A stretch of DNA of 64,000 nucleotides from Bradyrhizobium jicamae (lineage in GTDB: Bacteria; Pseudomonadota; Alphaproteobacteria; Rhizobiales; Xanthobacteraceae): NCBI RefSeq assembly GCF_001440395.1, contig NZ_LLXZ01000177.1:46145-110144 (forward strand), given 5' to 3'. Shown here in pieces: positions 43,513-52,273 of the stretch. How positions within the stretch are numbered: the first letter of the stretch is position 1; every line of letters starts with the position of its first letter. The translations under genes and the position numbers were made by a program. Below the pieces are notes generated by a model. That model saw only the letters and a list, made by a program, of their open reading frames with translations. It did not search any database and had not been told where the DNA came from.

Positions 43513-45276
43513 TTGAGCAAACAAGGCTCATTTTTGAAGGAGCCGAATATCACCGTTTCCGTACTCGCGCGCAATTGTACACCCGCGGGGATCAGCGGGT
43601 CGACAGGCCTGCCGCGCGCGGTTAAACAGTCCCATCTATTCGTCTGTCAGGGAGCAGGACCAATCGGCATTCGCACGCCGCTGGCGCTTTTATTTCTATC
43701 GCTGGGTATCGTTGCCGCGGTGTGGTGGTGGCTGGCCACGCCGGTGGCGCTGACGCGCGCACCGATCGATGACGCGGCGAAGCTGGAGTGCGTTTCCTAC
43801 GCGCCGTTCCGCAACGAACAGACGCCGCATGATCCGACACTCATCGTCAAGCCGGAGCAGATCGCGGAGGACCTGGTCGAACTCGCCAAGGTGTCCAAAT
43901 GCATCCGCACCTATTCGATCGACAACGGGCTCGACAAGGTGCCAGAGCTTGCATCCAGGGTCGGACTGAAGGTTCTGCTCGGCGTCTGGCTCGGGCGCGA
44001 TCGCGCCAAGAACGCTCAACTCTGCGACATTGCGATCTCGCTGGCGAAGGATCATCCCGGCACCGTTGCGGCGCTCATCGTCGGCAGCGAAGTGCTGCTG
44101 CGCGGCGATATGACGGTCGGCGACCTTCGCCAGACCATCCAATCGGTCAAGCCGCGCGTGAATGTGCCGGTGACGTACGCCGATGTCTGGGAATTCTGGC
44201 TGCGTTACCGCGAAGTCGGTGCTGACGTCGACTTCGTCACCGCGCATTTCCTGCCCTATTGGGAGGACGTTCCGCCGCGTGCCGAGGATGCCGCAGCCCA
44301 TGTCGACGATATCCGCAAGCAGGTCGTCGCGGCCTTTCCCGGCAAGGAAATTTTGATCGGTGAAACCGGCTGGCCCAGCTATGGGCGGATGCGCGACGGC
44401 GCGCTGGCTTCCCGCGTCAATCAGGCGCGTTTCGTTTCCCAGATTCTCGAGCGGGCGCGACAGGACAATTTTCGTGTCAATTTTTTCGAGGCCTATGACG
44501 AGCCGTGGAAGCGGCGCTGGGAAGGAACGGTAGGCGGCTATTGGGGGCTATTCGACGGGACCGAGCGCAAGCTGAAATACCCGGCGGGGGTCGCCATCAG
44601 CAACTATCCGTTCTGGAAGCTGCAGATGGCAGGCGGGCTGCTGCTCTGCGTGGGCGTGTTCGCGGTAGGCCTACTCATGCCGAAGCGCCGGCCGTCGGCG
44701 GCGCCATTGTCCTCGTGGGCCGCGGTCGCCATATCCGCGAGCGCCAGCGGGATATTGCTCGGCATCAGCGTCGACAAGATGCTGCACGAGAGCTACGGCA
44801 TCGGCGGCTGGCTGCTCCAGGGCTTCATGCTGATGGCGGCCGTGGCCGCGCCGCTGTTGTCCACCTACGCGCTGATGTCGGGGCGGGCGCTTCCGGCGTT
44901 TCTTGAAGTGCTGGGGCCGCCGAAGGGCCTCACTCCGTTCTTCATGAGCAACATGCTGGGCGTCACGCTGATCGTGACGACGCTGTTGGCTGCGCAGACA
45001 GCGCTCAGCCTGATCTTCGATGCGCGCTGGCGCGATTTCCCGTTCGCCGCCCTGACCATGGCTGTGGTGCCGTTCTGGACATTGGCGTTTCTCAATGGGC
45101 CGAAATCCGGCGAGCGGCCGCTCTCGGAAGCCGTGTTCGCCGGACTGTTTGCGCTGGCAGCGGTCTATGTCGTCTTCAACGAAGGTTTCGAGAACTGGCA
45201 GGCAATGTGGACCGGCGCGGTGTATCTGCTGCTCGCCAGCGCGCTGTGGCGGGCGCGCACGCCTGCCACAGCCTGA
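43513..45276 (+). CDS. GH17-type glucan-modifying membrane protein (NdvC-like)
   Basis: Up to 587 residues. After an N-terminal TM (LALLFLSLGIVAAVWWW) comes a GH17-like domain with VGSEVLLRGD (acid/base Glu), GETGWPS (nucleophile Glu) and FFEAYDEPWKRRW. About eight TM helices form the C-terminus. This layout fits the beta-(1,3)/(1,6)-glucan synthesis or branching proteins of Bradyrhizobium (NdvC type), which act on periplasmic cyclic glucans. The only usable upstream start is TTG 43513, so the true start is uncertain. Confidence 0.82.
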   Translation: MSKQGSFLKEPNITVSVLARNCTPAGISGSTGLPRAVKQSHLFVCQGAGPIGIRTPLALLFLSLGIVAAVWWWLATPVALTRAPIDDAAKLECVSYAPFRNEQTPHDPTLIVKPEQIAEDLVELAKVSKCIRTYSIDNGLDKVPELASRVGLKVLLGVWLGRDRAKNAQLCDIAISLAKDHPGTVAALIVGSEVLLRGDMTVGDLRQTIQSVKPRVNVPVTYADVWEFWLRYREVGADVDFVTAHFLPYWEDVPPRAEDAAAHVDDIRKQVVAAFPGKEILIGETGWPSYGRMRDGALASRVNQARFVSQILERARQDNFRVNFFEAYDEPWKRRWEGTVGGYWGLFDGTERKLKYPAGVAISNYPFWKLQMAGGLLLCVGVFAVGLLMPKRRPSAAPLSSWAAVAISASASGILLGISVDKMLHESYGIGGWLLQGFMLMAAVAAPLLSTYALMSGRALPAFLEVLGPPKGLTPFFMSNMLGVTLIVTTLLAAQTALSLIFDARWRDFPFAALTMAVVPFWTLAFLNGPKSGERPLSEAVFAGLFALAAVYVVFNEGFENWQAMWTGAVYLLLASALWRARTPATA

Positions 45277-45304
45277 GCTCGGATCGGTTCACGGCTCGCG
45301 CGGC

Positions 45305-46372
45305 TCACGCCCCGCGCACGATCTCGCGCACGATTGCAACCGTCTCCTCGATCATCGCGGCGCTGACGTCGAGATGCGTGCAGGCGCGGATGCGGCCATC
45401 CATCATCGCGAGCAGCACGCCGCGCTTGCGTAAGGCCTCGACCATCTTGTCGCCGGCGATTCCGGCGCCGTCAGGCTTGAAGAACACCAGATTGGTCTCG
45501 GGCTCCTGCACCTCGATGCCGTTGATCTGCGACAGGCCCCGCGCCAGCGCCCGCGCATTGGCATGATCGTCGGCGAGGCGGTCGACGTGATGGTCGAGCG
45601 CGTAGACGCAGGCAGCCGCGCAAACGCCGGCCTGCCGCATCGAGCCGCCGAGGCGCTGCTTCCAGCGCCAGACATCGTCGATGAAGGCACGGGTACCAGC
45701 GATCACGCCGCCGATCGGCGCACCGAGGCCTTTTGAGAAATCGATCCACGCCGAATCCCAGCCCGCGGCCATGTCGCGTGCCGATATTTTGGTGGCAACG
45801 CAGGCGTTCAAAAGCCGCGCACCGTCCATATGGGTGATCAGCCCGTTCGCCCTGGCGATCTCCACGACTTCGTCGAGCGCCGCCTTCTTCCAGATCGTGC
45901 CGCCGCCGATATTGGCGGTCTGCTCGACGCTGACGAGGGTCTGCGGCGGTTGATAGCGCGAGCGCGGGTGCAGGGCGGCGCGGAATGTTGCCGGCGTGAA
46001 CTGCCCATCCTCGCCCGGCAACTGCGTGATCTGGAAACCGCCGAGCGCCGCATGCGCGCCGCCTTCGCGCGCGATGATATGCGCGGTGGCCTGAGCGAGA
46101 ATTTCGTCGCCCGGCCGGCAATGCGCCAGCGTCGCCGCAACGTTGCACATCGTGCCCGACGGCATGAACACGGCGGCTTCCTTGCCGAGCAGGTCCGCCA
46201 CGCGCTCGCACAGCAGGTTCACGGTCGGATCATCGCCGATCTGCTCGTCGCCAACCTCCGCCCGCGCCATCGCCTCGCGCATCGCAGGCGTCGGCCGCGT
46301 CTGCGTGTCTGAGAGCAGGTTGATGCGGATGGGATCGGCCTTGGGGTCGCGCGGGGCAGGGGTGTAGTGCAT
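45305..46372 (-). CDS. Threonine-aldolase-family PLP enzyme
   Basis: A 355-residue fold-type I PLP enzyme of the low-specificity L-threonine aldolase family. INLLSDTQTRPTPAMREAM starts the domain; the family-typical GDDPTVNLLCERVADLLGKEAAVFMPSGTMCN and the PLP-binding Lys in DFSKGLGAPIGG follow. It should cleave threonine or allo-threonine, or a related beta-hydroxy amino acid, to glycine and an aldehyde. It is convergent with the GH17 gene. Confidence 0.9.
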   Translation of the reverse strand: MHYTPAPRDPKADPIRINLLSDTQTRPTPAMREAMARAEVGDEQIGDDPTVNLLCERVADLLGKEAAVFMPSGTMCNVAATLAHCRPGDEILAQATAHIIAREGGAHAALGGFQITQLPGEDGQFTPATFRAALHPRSRYQPPQTLVSVEQTANIGGGTIWKKAALDEVVEIARANGLITHMDGARLLNACVATKISARDMAAGWDSAWIDFSKGLGAPIGGVIAGTRAFIDDVWRWKQRLGGSMRQAGVCAAACVYALDHHVDRLADDHANARALARGLSQINGIEVQEPETNLVFFKPDGAGIAGDKMVEALRKRGVLLAMMDGRIRACTHLDVSAAMIEETVAIVREIVRGA

Positions 46373-46393
46373 GGGGGAGTCTCACAGCTTTTT

Positions 46394-46484
46394 CGTCATG
46401 GCCGGGCTTGTCCGGCCATCCACGTCTTCTTTTGCAGAGGCGACAATAAAGGCGTGGATGCCCGGGACAAGCCCGGGCATGACG
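46394..46484. repeat. Palindromic repeat family 3, copy 2
   Basis: Opens CGTCATGGCCGGGCTTGTCC and closes AAGCCCGGGCATGACG, with CCACGTCTT and GGCGTGGATG inside. It is the partner of the copy at 19462-19547 and lies downstream of rpsD, before the aldolase gene. Confidence 0.8.
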
Positions 46485-46503
46485 GAACAGCCATTCGCGC
46501 TCA

Positions 46504-46533
46504 AACAAAAGGCCCCGGCAAAACCGGGGCCTT
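46504..46533 (-). terminator. Intrinsic terminator of rpsD
   Basis: On the minus strand GGCCCCGG-TTTT-GCCGGGGCC is followed by TTTTGTTT. It is 25 bases after the rpsD stop, a good rho-independent terminator. Confidence 0.85.
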
Positions 46534-46557
46534 CGATATCTCTGAACTCAGAACCGA

Positions 46558-47175
46558 TCAGCGCGAATAGAATTCGACGATCAGGTGCGGCTCCATCTGC
46601 ACCGCGAACGGCACGTCCGACAGCGCCGGGATGCGGGTGAACTTCGCGATCATCTTGGAGTGATCGGCTTCAATGAAGTCGGGCACGTCGCGCTCGCCGA
46701 GCTGGCTGGCTTCCAGAACCGGGGTGAGCTGCTTGGAGGATTCCTTGATCTCGACGAGGTCGCCGGGCTTGAGCTTGTAGCTCGAAATGTTGACGCGGCG
46801 GCCGTTCACCTTGATGTGGCCGTGGTTGATGAACTGGCGCGCGGCGAACATCGTGGCGACGAACTTGGCGCGATAGACCACGGTGTCGAGACGGCGCTCC
46901 AGGAGGCCGATCAGGTTTTCACCGGTGTCGCCCTTCATCCGGCCGGCCTCGACATAGATGCCGTGGAATTGGCGCTCGCTGATGTTGGCGTAGTAGCCCT
47001 TGAGCTTCTGCTTGGCGCGGAGCTGCACGCCGAAGTCGGAAAGCTTGCCCTTGCGGCGCTGGCCGTGCTGGCCGGGGCCGTACTCACGACGGTTCACGGG
47101 GCTCTTCGGGCGGCCCCAGATGTTCTGGCCCATACGGCGATCGATCTTGTATTTCGCCTCACTGCGCTTTGTCAT
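46558..47175 (-). CDS. rpsD: 30S ribosomal protein S4
   Basis: A 205-residue primary 16S rRNA-binding protein. MTKRSEAKYKIDRRMGQNIWG is the alphaproteobacterial N-terminus. The S4 domain has RRLDTVVYRAKFVATMFAARQFINHGHIKVNG, and the protein ends HLIVEFYSR. ATG 47175 has GAGGA upstream; the frame extends 35 codons further without homology. It is a single gene with its own terminator. Confidence 0.98.
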   Translation of the reverse strand: MTKRSEAKYKIDRRMGQNIWGRPKSPVNRREYGPGQHGQRRKGKLSDFGVQLRAKQKLKGYYANISERQFHGIYVEAGRMKGDTGENLIGLLERRLDTVVYRAKFVATMFAARQFINHGHIKVNGRRVNISSYKLKPGDLVEIKESSKQLTPVLEASQLGERDVPDFIEADHSKMIAKFTRIPALSDVPFAVQMEPHLIVEFYSR

Positions 47176-47367
47176 CGCGTCCTCTGGTTTAAGAGTTTGA
47201 GTGTTGAGGAAACGCGCCCTCCTGTGCACCGGAATTAACCGGGGCCGACAGATCCGCCTCGAAAGCTCGGGGAAGACCACGGGTCGCGAAACGCATCGCG
47301 GGCCGAAACCGGCCCGCGAGCAAGCGGGGTATTAGGGAGAAACCGCCGTCCTGTCAACGAAATGGAT

Positions 47368-47407
47368 GTCATTCCAGGTCTGGTCCTGCGGACCATCCCG
47401 GAATGAC
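47368..47407. repeat. Palindromic repeat family 4, short copy
   Basis: A 40-base hairpin beginning GTCATTCCAGGTCTGGTCC and ending GGACCATCCCGGAATGAC, with a GC loop. It corresponds to the outer arms of the 99-base copy at 22003-22101 and lies between rpsD and the acyltransferase-like gene. Confidence 0.75.
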
Positions 47408-47422
47408 CGCGCCCAGGGGCCG

Positions 47423-48202
47423 TCAGGTTGCGACCGCCCGGACCGGTTTGGGCTCGGCTTGCTGCCGGCTGGCCCGCAATTCGGCAGCTATTTCGCCGTT
47501 CAGCACCTGTTCCAGCCGATTCAGGGCCTTCGCCATGGGGGCGGCGTCGGTAACCCGGTGATCCCAGCGCAGGACGACATCGATGGTCTGGTCGGGCTTT
47601 TCTATCCCATAGCTCAGGACGAAGGGCCCGGGGCTGATGGCGTGGAGTTGGCCCGCCCCATAGGCGGCCACCGAGGTGACGCCAAAACTGCCGAAATAAT
47701 TGGCCCGCTGGCGGCCGAAATTGAGCCCGATCGCCCAGAACAGGCGGCGCAGGGGCAGGGGCAGTCGGGTGGTGCGCAGGATCTTCCGGAACGCCGGCAC
47801 CTTGTCGATCGGGGCCTTCTTGGCGTGCCGGATCAGGGCCTCGACCTCGAAAAGCTGCATTTCGTCGGGCGCAGCGACCTTCTGCGGCAACACGCAATCC
47901 TGGCCGTCCTCGACCCGGGCGATCGCCACCATCGCGATGCTGCGTGGCAATTCGTAGAAGGCAGGTATCGGCCATTTGACGTAGAGGGTGCGCAGGATCG
48001 GGTGTTCCCTTGCCACCAGCGCGAACGCCTTGACGAAGATCGCGGCCCAGCCCACCCGCTCGGCGGCCTGGGCGCGGGCTTCGTGCAGGGTGCGGATATG
48101 AAGCGGGCGCGTCAGCGAAACAAAGGGCACGCGGATCGAGGCGTGCATGAGGTCGGCCACCAGGCGGCGCGGCAGTGTGATTTTTCGAACCGTTCCGCGC
48201 AT
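47423..48202 (-). CDS. E2-like (CAT-fold) acyltransferase homologue without lipoyl domain
   Basis: A 259-residue protein resembling the catalytic domain of 2-oxoacid dehydrogenase E2. The C-terminal VVLRWDHRVTDAAPMAKALNRLEQVL aligns with the E2 motif LSYDHRVIDGA. The catalytic His is present, but the DG of HxxxDG is DA. The N-terminus has no lipoyl or subunit-binding domain. It could be a free-standing acyltransferase or an inactive relative. It has no dehydrogenase neighbours. Confidence 0.65.
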   Translation of the reverse strand: MRGTVRKITLPRRLVADLMHASIRVPFVSLTRPLHIRTLHEARAQAAERVGWAAIFVKAFALVAREHPILRTLYVKWPIPAFYELPRSIAMVAIARVEDGQDCVLPQKVAAPDEMQLFEVEALIRHAKKAPIDKVPAFRKILRTTRLPLPLRRLFWAIGLNFGRQRANYFGSFGVTSVAAYGAGQLHAISPGPFVLSYGIEKPDQTIDVVLRWDHRVTDAAPMAKALNRLEQVLNGEIAAELRASRQQAEPKPVRAVAT

Positions 48203-48401
48203 CGCTCCGCCCGGGGTTTCCGCATAGACAAATTAAATGGCAGAAGGGCCTCTTATAGCCTGCCGGCCCTCATCTAGCACGAACAAGGCGTTTTGACGCC
48301 AGAAGGTTCGGGTATCCGGGATCGCACGGTCAGCCCGGCAGCGCGCCCCCGAGGCGACGTAAACCGCAAGGACATTGAAGGACTTGCCGCCGTTTCGGCA
48401 C

Positions 48402-49208
48402 CTATCGCTTGATCCCGTCAAGGCTCGCGGCGATGCCGCGCTGGAATAGCGACCAGTCAAAGCCGAGCGCCAGCGCGACATAGCCGCGGTCGATCATCTG
48501 GTTGGCCTGCTCGGCGGTACGCGCCACGCCGCCGATCGGCACGCCGCTCCTGAGGATGCCTGCCTCGGCCCGCTTCATCAGTGCCATCACCTCGCGATCG
48601 TCAGGCAGGCCGCGCTTGTTGATGGAGGTCGCGAGGTCGCCGGGGCCGATCACCGCGAGGTCGATGCCCGGTGTTGCCATGATCTCGTCGATGCGCTCGA
48701 CCGCCTCCACATGCTCGACGGTGATCATGCAGATCATGTCATCGTCGGCGGTCGCCATGTAATCGGCCATCGATACGCCCCAGCGAAACGGCGCGTGAAA
48801 CGGCCCCCATAGCCGCTCGCCCTTTGGCGGATAGCGCACGCTGCGCACGGCCTTTTCGGCGTCAGCGCGGCTGCAGATCATCGGAAAGTTGATGCCGAGC
48901 GCGCCGAGGTCCATCGGCGCTTTCGCAAGGAAGGGCTCGTTGGCGGCGATCCGCACCATCGGCACGCAGGGCGTGCCCGAGGTGGCCGTGATCATCGCAT
49001 GTGCCGAGCCGAGATCGATCGGGCCATGTTCGAGATCGATGATGATCCAGTCGAGGCCGGAACGGCCCATGATCTGCACAGTCTGGATCGAGGGGATGGT
49101 TGCAATGGCGCCGAAGGTCGGACGTCCCTCGCGCCACAATTGGCGGAGGCGGTTCAGCGGCGCAGGCTTTGCGGGGGTCAAGGGAAACTCCTTCATCAAA
49201 TGATTCAT
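48402..49208 (-). CDS. HpcH/HpaI-family aldolase
   Basis: A 268-residue metal-dependent class II aldolase of the HpcH/HpaI superfamily. GLDWIIIDLEHGPIDL holds the catalytic region, MVRIAANEPFLAKAPMDLGALGI follows, and the metal site is probably Glu and Asp in MITVEHVEAVERIDEI and GIDLAVIGPGDLA. It cleaves 4-hydroxy-2-oxoacids or similar. Starts at 49208 and 49196 are both possible; neither has a strong ribosome-binding site. Confidence 0.88.
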   Translation of the reverse strand: MNHLMKEFPLTPAKPAPLNRLRQLWREGRPTFGAIATIPSIQTVQIMGRSGLDWIIIDLEHGPIDLGSAHAMITATSGTPCVPMVRIAANEPFLAKAPMDLGALGINFPMICSRADAEKAVRSVRYPPKGERLWGPFHAPFRWGVSMADYMATADDDMICMITVEHVEAVERIDEIMATPGIDLAVIGPGDLATSINKRGLPDDREVMALMKRAEAGILRSGVPIGGVARTAEQANQMIDRGYVALALGFDWSLFQRGIAASLDGIKR

Positions 49209-49426
49209 TGAAAAATTCGGCGCGCGGCATTCTTGGATAAATCAGGCAGTTCGAAGCGGTCTTGAGAAATCGGACGGATGGCTGGCCGGCAACTGGACCG
49301 AGCATACACGCATGCCGAGCGCTTGGCTGGCCCTTAACCAAGGGGCTTTGCGACATCATCGCCCGGACATCGGCGTCTCGTCCCGGTATAGTCCCCTGCA
49401 CAATAAACCCAGGGGAGAAGACAAAG

Positions 49427-49894
49427 ATGAGGACAATACTGGTCGCTGCCGCACTTGCGGCCCTTACCGTCGGCGCATCTGCTCAAGACAAGCGGCCCGA
49501 CTATGGCACGGCGGTCAATGTCACGGGTGCGAAGAAGATCGCAGCCGGCGTCGTCGCCGAATGCCAGAAGAACGGATGGAACGTGGCCGTCGCCGTGGTC
49601 GATAATCATGGATTCCTCGTGTACTTCGAACGCATGGACAACACGCAGACGGCCAGCATGGACATCGCCGTCGGTAAGGCGAAGGCTGCGGCCACCTATC
49701 GGCGCCCGACGCGCGTCTTCATGGAGGTGATCAACAAGGGCGGGCCGGCCACGGCCACGCTTCCCGGCATCTTCGCCTCGCCCGGCGGATTGCCGATCAT
49801 GGTCGACGGCAAGGTCACCGGCGGCGTGGGCGTGAGCGGCGTCACCGGCGACCAGGACGAGCAATGCGCCAAGGCCGGCCTCGGGACTACATAG
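49427..49894 (+). CDS. Secreted GlcG/HbpS-like protein
   Basis: A 155-residue protein with a signal peptide (ILVAAALAALTVGASA) and a GlcG/HbpS domain: AKKIAAGVVAECQKNGWNVAVAVVDNHGFLVYFERMDNTQTAS and GGLPIMVDGKVTGGVGVSG. Members bind haem or act as small accessory proteins of oxidative pathways. ATG 49427 follows AGGGGAG. It is divergent from the HpcH aldolase gene. Confidence 0.88.
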   Translation: MRTILVAAALAALTVGASAQDKRPDYGTAVNVTGAKKIAAGVVAECQKNGWNVAVAVVDNHGFLVYFERMDNTQTASMDIAVGKAKAAATYRRPTRVFMEVINKGGPATATLPGIFASPGGLPIMVDGKVTGGVGVSGVTGDQDEQCAKAGLGTT

Positions 49895-50712
49895 CAAATT
49901 GAATCCTGCGCCCCAGCGTACAGGCGGCGGCACGGTTCTGTTATAGCCGTGTCCCGCCTTGACTAATCGGCAGCGGCCACAGTCGCGCTTTTGAAAATGC
50001 GTGATCGCGGCTTCGGGCCATTTTCAGAAACCGACTTGTTCAGAACTCGACTTGGCCCCGGATACAAGTCTCTTCACCTTTCAAGAGCGGATGCGGGGCA
50101 ACCGCATCAACGTGTTCGCTTCGGCCAATACTGGAAATCATTCCGGACGGTGTTTTCTTATCCAATCCGGATTGCCGCGGGGAGGCGATTGGGAGCGGAT
50201 CGGCGGATCGGAGTGATCGGACGAAATTAGACGCACCCGCAATTCATCACCGACCTTCAATTGGTCCGTGTCATACCAGTCGACCGAATTGACGCCGTCA
50301 ATACCACCCACCTGGCAATGAATTCCTGGTATCGTTTCCGTCGACGAAGCCGCGATTGATGAAGCATTCGGCTCATTGCCTACCCAGCTCAAAATGACAG
50401 ACAGGACGCCTGTCTCACTCACACCACCCGGTCGTCAGCTTTTCACCATTTCTCCAAACCTCGAAGCAAAGCATTCGCTTCTCCCTGTTGTCAGTAGGGT
50501 CCATTCAGGCCTCGCAGTCTATTGCAATGGGATGCCCTGCCGACCATGTCGCGAGGCTCGCTATGGTTCACGGTTAATGTTTGCTTGGGTCATAAACAGA
50601 CATGGCCGATCCTGGCCTCCGACGCCCGCTATGCTCCTGAACCCGGACATTGCTTATCGCGGCCGCCGGTTACTTTCAGTCAGCTTTTCTGAATACACGC
50701 CCACAGGCGATT
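49895..50712. other. Gene-poor, lower-GC stretch
   Basis: About 820 bases between the GlcG-like gene and murI, with visibly lower GC than its neighbours. Only one modest reading frame looks protein-like (50138-50422, minus strand). Other frames have no ribosome-binding site or family resemblance. It may be acquired DNA or decayed genes. Confidence 0.5.
50138..50422 (-). CDS. Hypothetical protein
   Basis: A 94-residue frame from GTG 50422. The peptide VGGIDGVNSVDWYDTDQLKVGDELRVRLIS has a plausible beta-strand pattern, followed by a basic tail (RGNPDWIRKHRPE). No family is recognised and the ribosome-binding site is weak. It lies in the lower-GC stretch and could be a horizontally acquired small gene. 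Confidence 0.35.
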   Translation of the reverse strand: MSETGVLSVILSWVGNEPNASSIAASSTETIPGIHCQVGGIDGVNSVDWYDTDQLKVGDELRVRLISSDHSDPPIRSQSPPRGNPDWIRKHRPE

Positions 50713-51501
50713 TTACGCCAGCACGCGCCCGCCGAAAAACGGCATCAGCGCGCGGTTCAGCGCGTGCGGGCGGCTGGAGGTGAAGATCATCTCGGCCCCG
50801 GCCTCGCTGCTTTGCCGGCCCGGTGATCCGAGCAGCTCGGACGCGCGCCGGGCAATCGCCGGCGCCGGATCGATCCACGCGACCGGCCATGGCGCGAGCT
50901 TTGTCAGGCGGTCGAGCAGCAGCGGATAGTGGGTGCAGGCCAGCACAATGGTGTCGGTGCGATCGGCGCCATCGCCGACAAAGCAGGGGGCGAGTTCGGC
51001 GGCGATATCCTCGTCGCGCACGTCCTTGCCGCTCAGCGCGGATTCGGCGAGCGAGGCAAGTTCTGCCGATCCCACCAGCGTCACTTCGCAGCCCTGCGCG
51101 AAATCATCGATCAGTCGTCGGGTATATTCGCGCTTGACGGTGCCCTTGGTGCCGAGCACCGACACGCGCCTGGTCTTCGAACTGGCGCAGGCCGGCTTGA
51201 TCGCAGGCACCGTGCCAACGAACGGCACGCTATAGGCGTTGCGCAGATGCGACATGACCAGCGTGGACGCGGTGTTGCAGGCGATCACCACCAGAACGGG
51301 GGCGTAGCGCGCGATCAGTTCGCCGACCAGCGGCACCACGCGGGCGATGATCTCTTCCTCGCTGTGATGGCCATAGGGAAAGAACGCGTCGTCAGCGACA
51401 TAGACATAGTGTGCCTCGGGCCGGACGCGCACGATCTCGCGCAGCACCGAGAGGCCGCCAAGGCCGGAGTCGAAGACGAGAATTTTGGGCGGTGAGGACA
51501 C
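50713..51501 (-). CDS. murI: Glutamate racemase
   Basis: A 262-residue enzyme that makes D-glutamate for peptidoglycan. DSGLGGLSVLREI carries the N-terminal Asp, VVIACNTAST the first catalytic Cys (near residue 77) and IVLACTHYPLLL the second (near 188), both present. The normal family length is about 260. It is a single gene; the upstream 210 bases show no clear signal. Confidence 0.95.
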   Translation of the reverse strand: MSSPPKILVFDSGLGGLSVLREIVRVRPEAHYVYVADDAFFPYGHHSEEEIIARVVPLVGELIARYAPVLVVIACNTASTLVMSHLRNAYSVPFVGTVPAIKPACASSKTRRVSVLGTKGTVKREYTRRLIDDFAQGCEVTLVGSAELASLAESALSGKDVRDEDIAAELAPCFVGDGADRTDTIVLACTHYPLLLDRLTKLAPWPVAWIDPAPAIARRASELLGSPGRQSSEAGAEMIFTSSRPHALNRALMPFFGGRVLA

Positions 51502-51714
51502 GCTGCGACCTTAGCCGATTTGCGGTTACCGTTAGGTTGCTTCGAGGGTGCCCGCGAGGGGCGTGCAGGTTGTCGACGGCGAATACGACGATTTGGAGCC
51601 ATTTGGATCGGCTTGGCAAGGCCGGAAAACTGCAAGGGCGGCACCCAGGATGCCCTTGCAGTATCCTGAGACGACGGATGGCTGCTCGCCCCTTGCACGC
51701 TCGCTGCCAATCGA

Positions 51715-52113
51715 TCACGTGGACTGAGGAAGTCGCGCGATGACCTTGATTTCAAAATCGAAGCCGGCCAGCCAGTTCACGCCCACCGCGGTCCAGTTAG
51801 GATAGGGCGGCTCACCAATCTCCTTCATGCGAACTGCGTTGAAGGCCTCCCACTGTGCGGCCGGATTGGTATGGAACGTGGTCACGTCAACGACGTCGTC
51901 AAACGTGCAACCGGCAGACTTCAGCACGGCCGAGAGATTGTCGAAGGCAAGCTGGACCTGCTTTTCGAAGACCGGCTCGGGCGACCCGTCATCGCGGCTG
52001 CCGACCTGGCCCGAGACGAACAGAAGGTCACCCGAGCGGATCGCCGCCGAATAACTGTTGATCTCATAGAGCGCCTGCCGGCCGGCAGGGAAGATTGCAT
52101 CGCGTTTGGCCAT
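51715..52113 (-). CDS. RidA/YjgF-family protein
   Basis: A 132-residue member of the RidA superfamily of enamine/imine deaminases. LLFVSGQVGSRDDGSPEPVFEKQVQLAFDNLSAVLKSAGCTFDDVVDVTTF is the family core; PNWTAVGVNWLAGFDFEIKVIARL ends it. The usual catalytic Arg (in R-x-C-x-x-V) seems replaced near NWTAVGV, so it may belong to the Rid2-7 groups without classic deaminase activity. ATG 52113 follows CAGGAG. It is divergent from a TetR gene across three operators. Confidence 0.88.
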   Translation of the reverse strand: MAKRDAIFPAGRQALYEINSYSAAIRSGDLLFVSGQVGSRDDGSPEPVFEKQVQLAFDNLSAVLKSAGCTFDDVVDVTTFHTNPAAQWEAFNAVRMKEIGEPPYPNWTAVGVNWLAGFDFEIKVIARLPQST

Positions 52114-52188
52114 AACGTCACTCCTGTTCAACGGCTAGCCAGACCTCTACGGGCCCGGCTGCTGGCATCCTACTCGCGCAGTAAATTG

Positions 52189-52256
52189 ACATACGCTCCG
52201 TATGTTTTTATAGGTTACATACGCGGCGTATGTCAACTAGCATACGGAGCGTATGT
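52189..52256. promoter_or_regulatory. Three 17-bp palindromic TetR operators
   Basis: ACATACGCTCCGTATGT at 52189-52205, ACATACGCGGCGTATGT at 52217-52233 and GCATACGGAGCGTATGT at 52240-52256 share the form RCATACG-N3-CGTATGT. Start-to-start spacing is 28 and 23 bases. They fill the 160-base gap between the ridA-like gene and the TetR gene. Confidence 0.88.
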
Positions 52257-52273
52257 AATTTGCGGGGATATCG

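Noticed and set aside
46500..46560. tRNA or other structured RNA gene near rpsD
   Set aside because: The fold is a simple GC hairpin followed by a T-tract, a terminator; no tRNA-like arms were seen here or elsewhere in the window.
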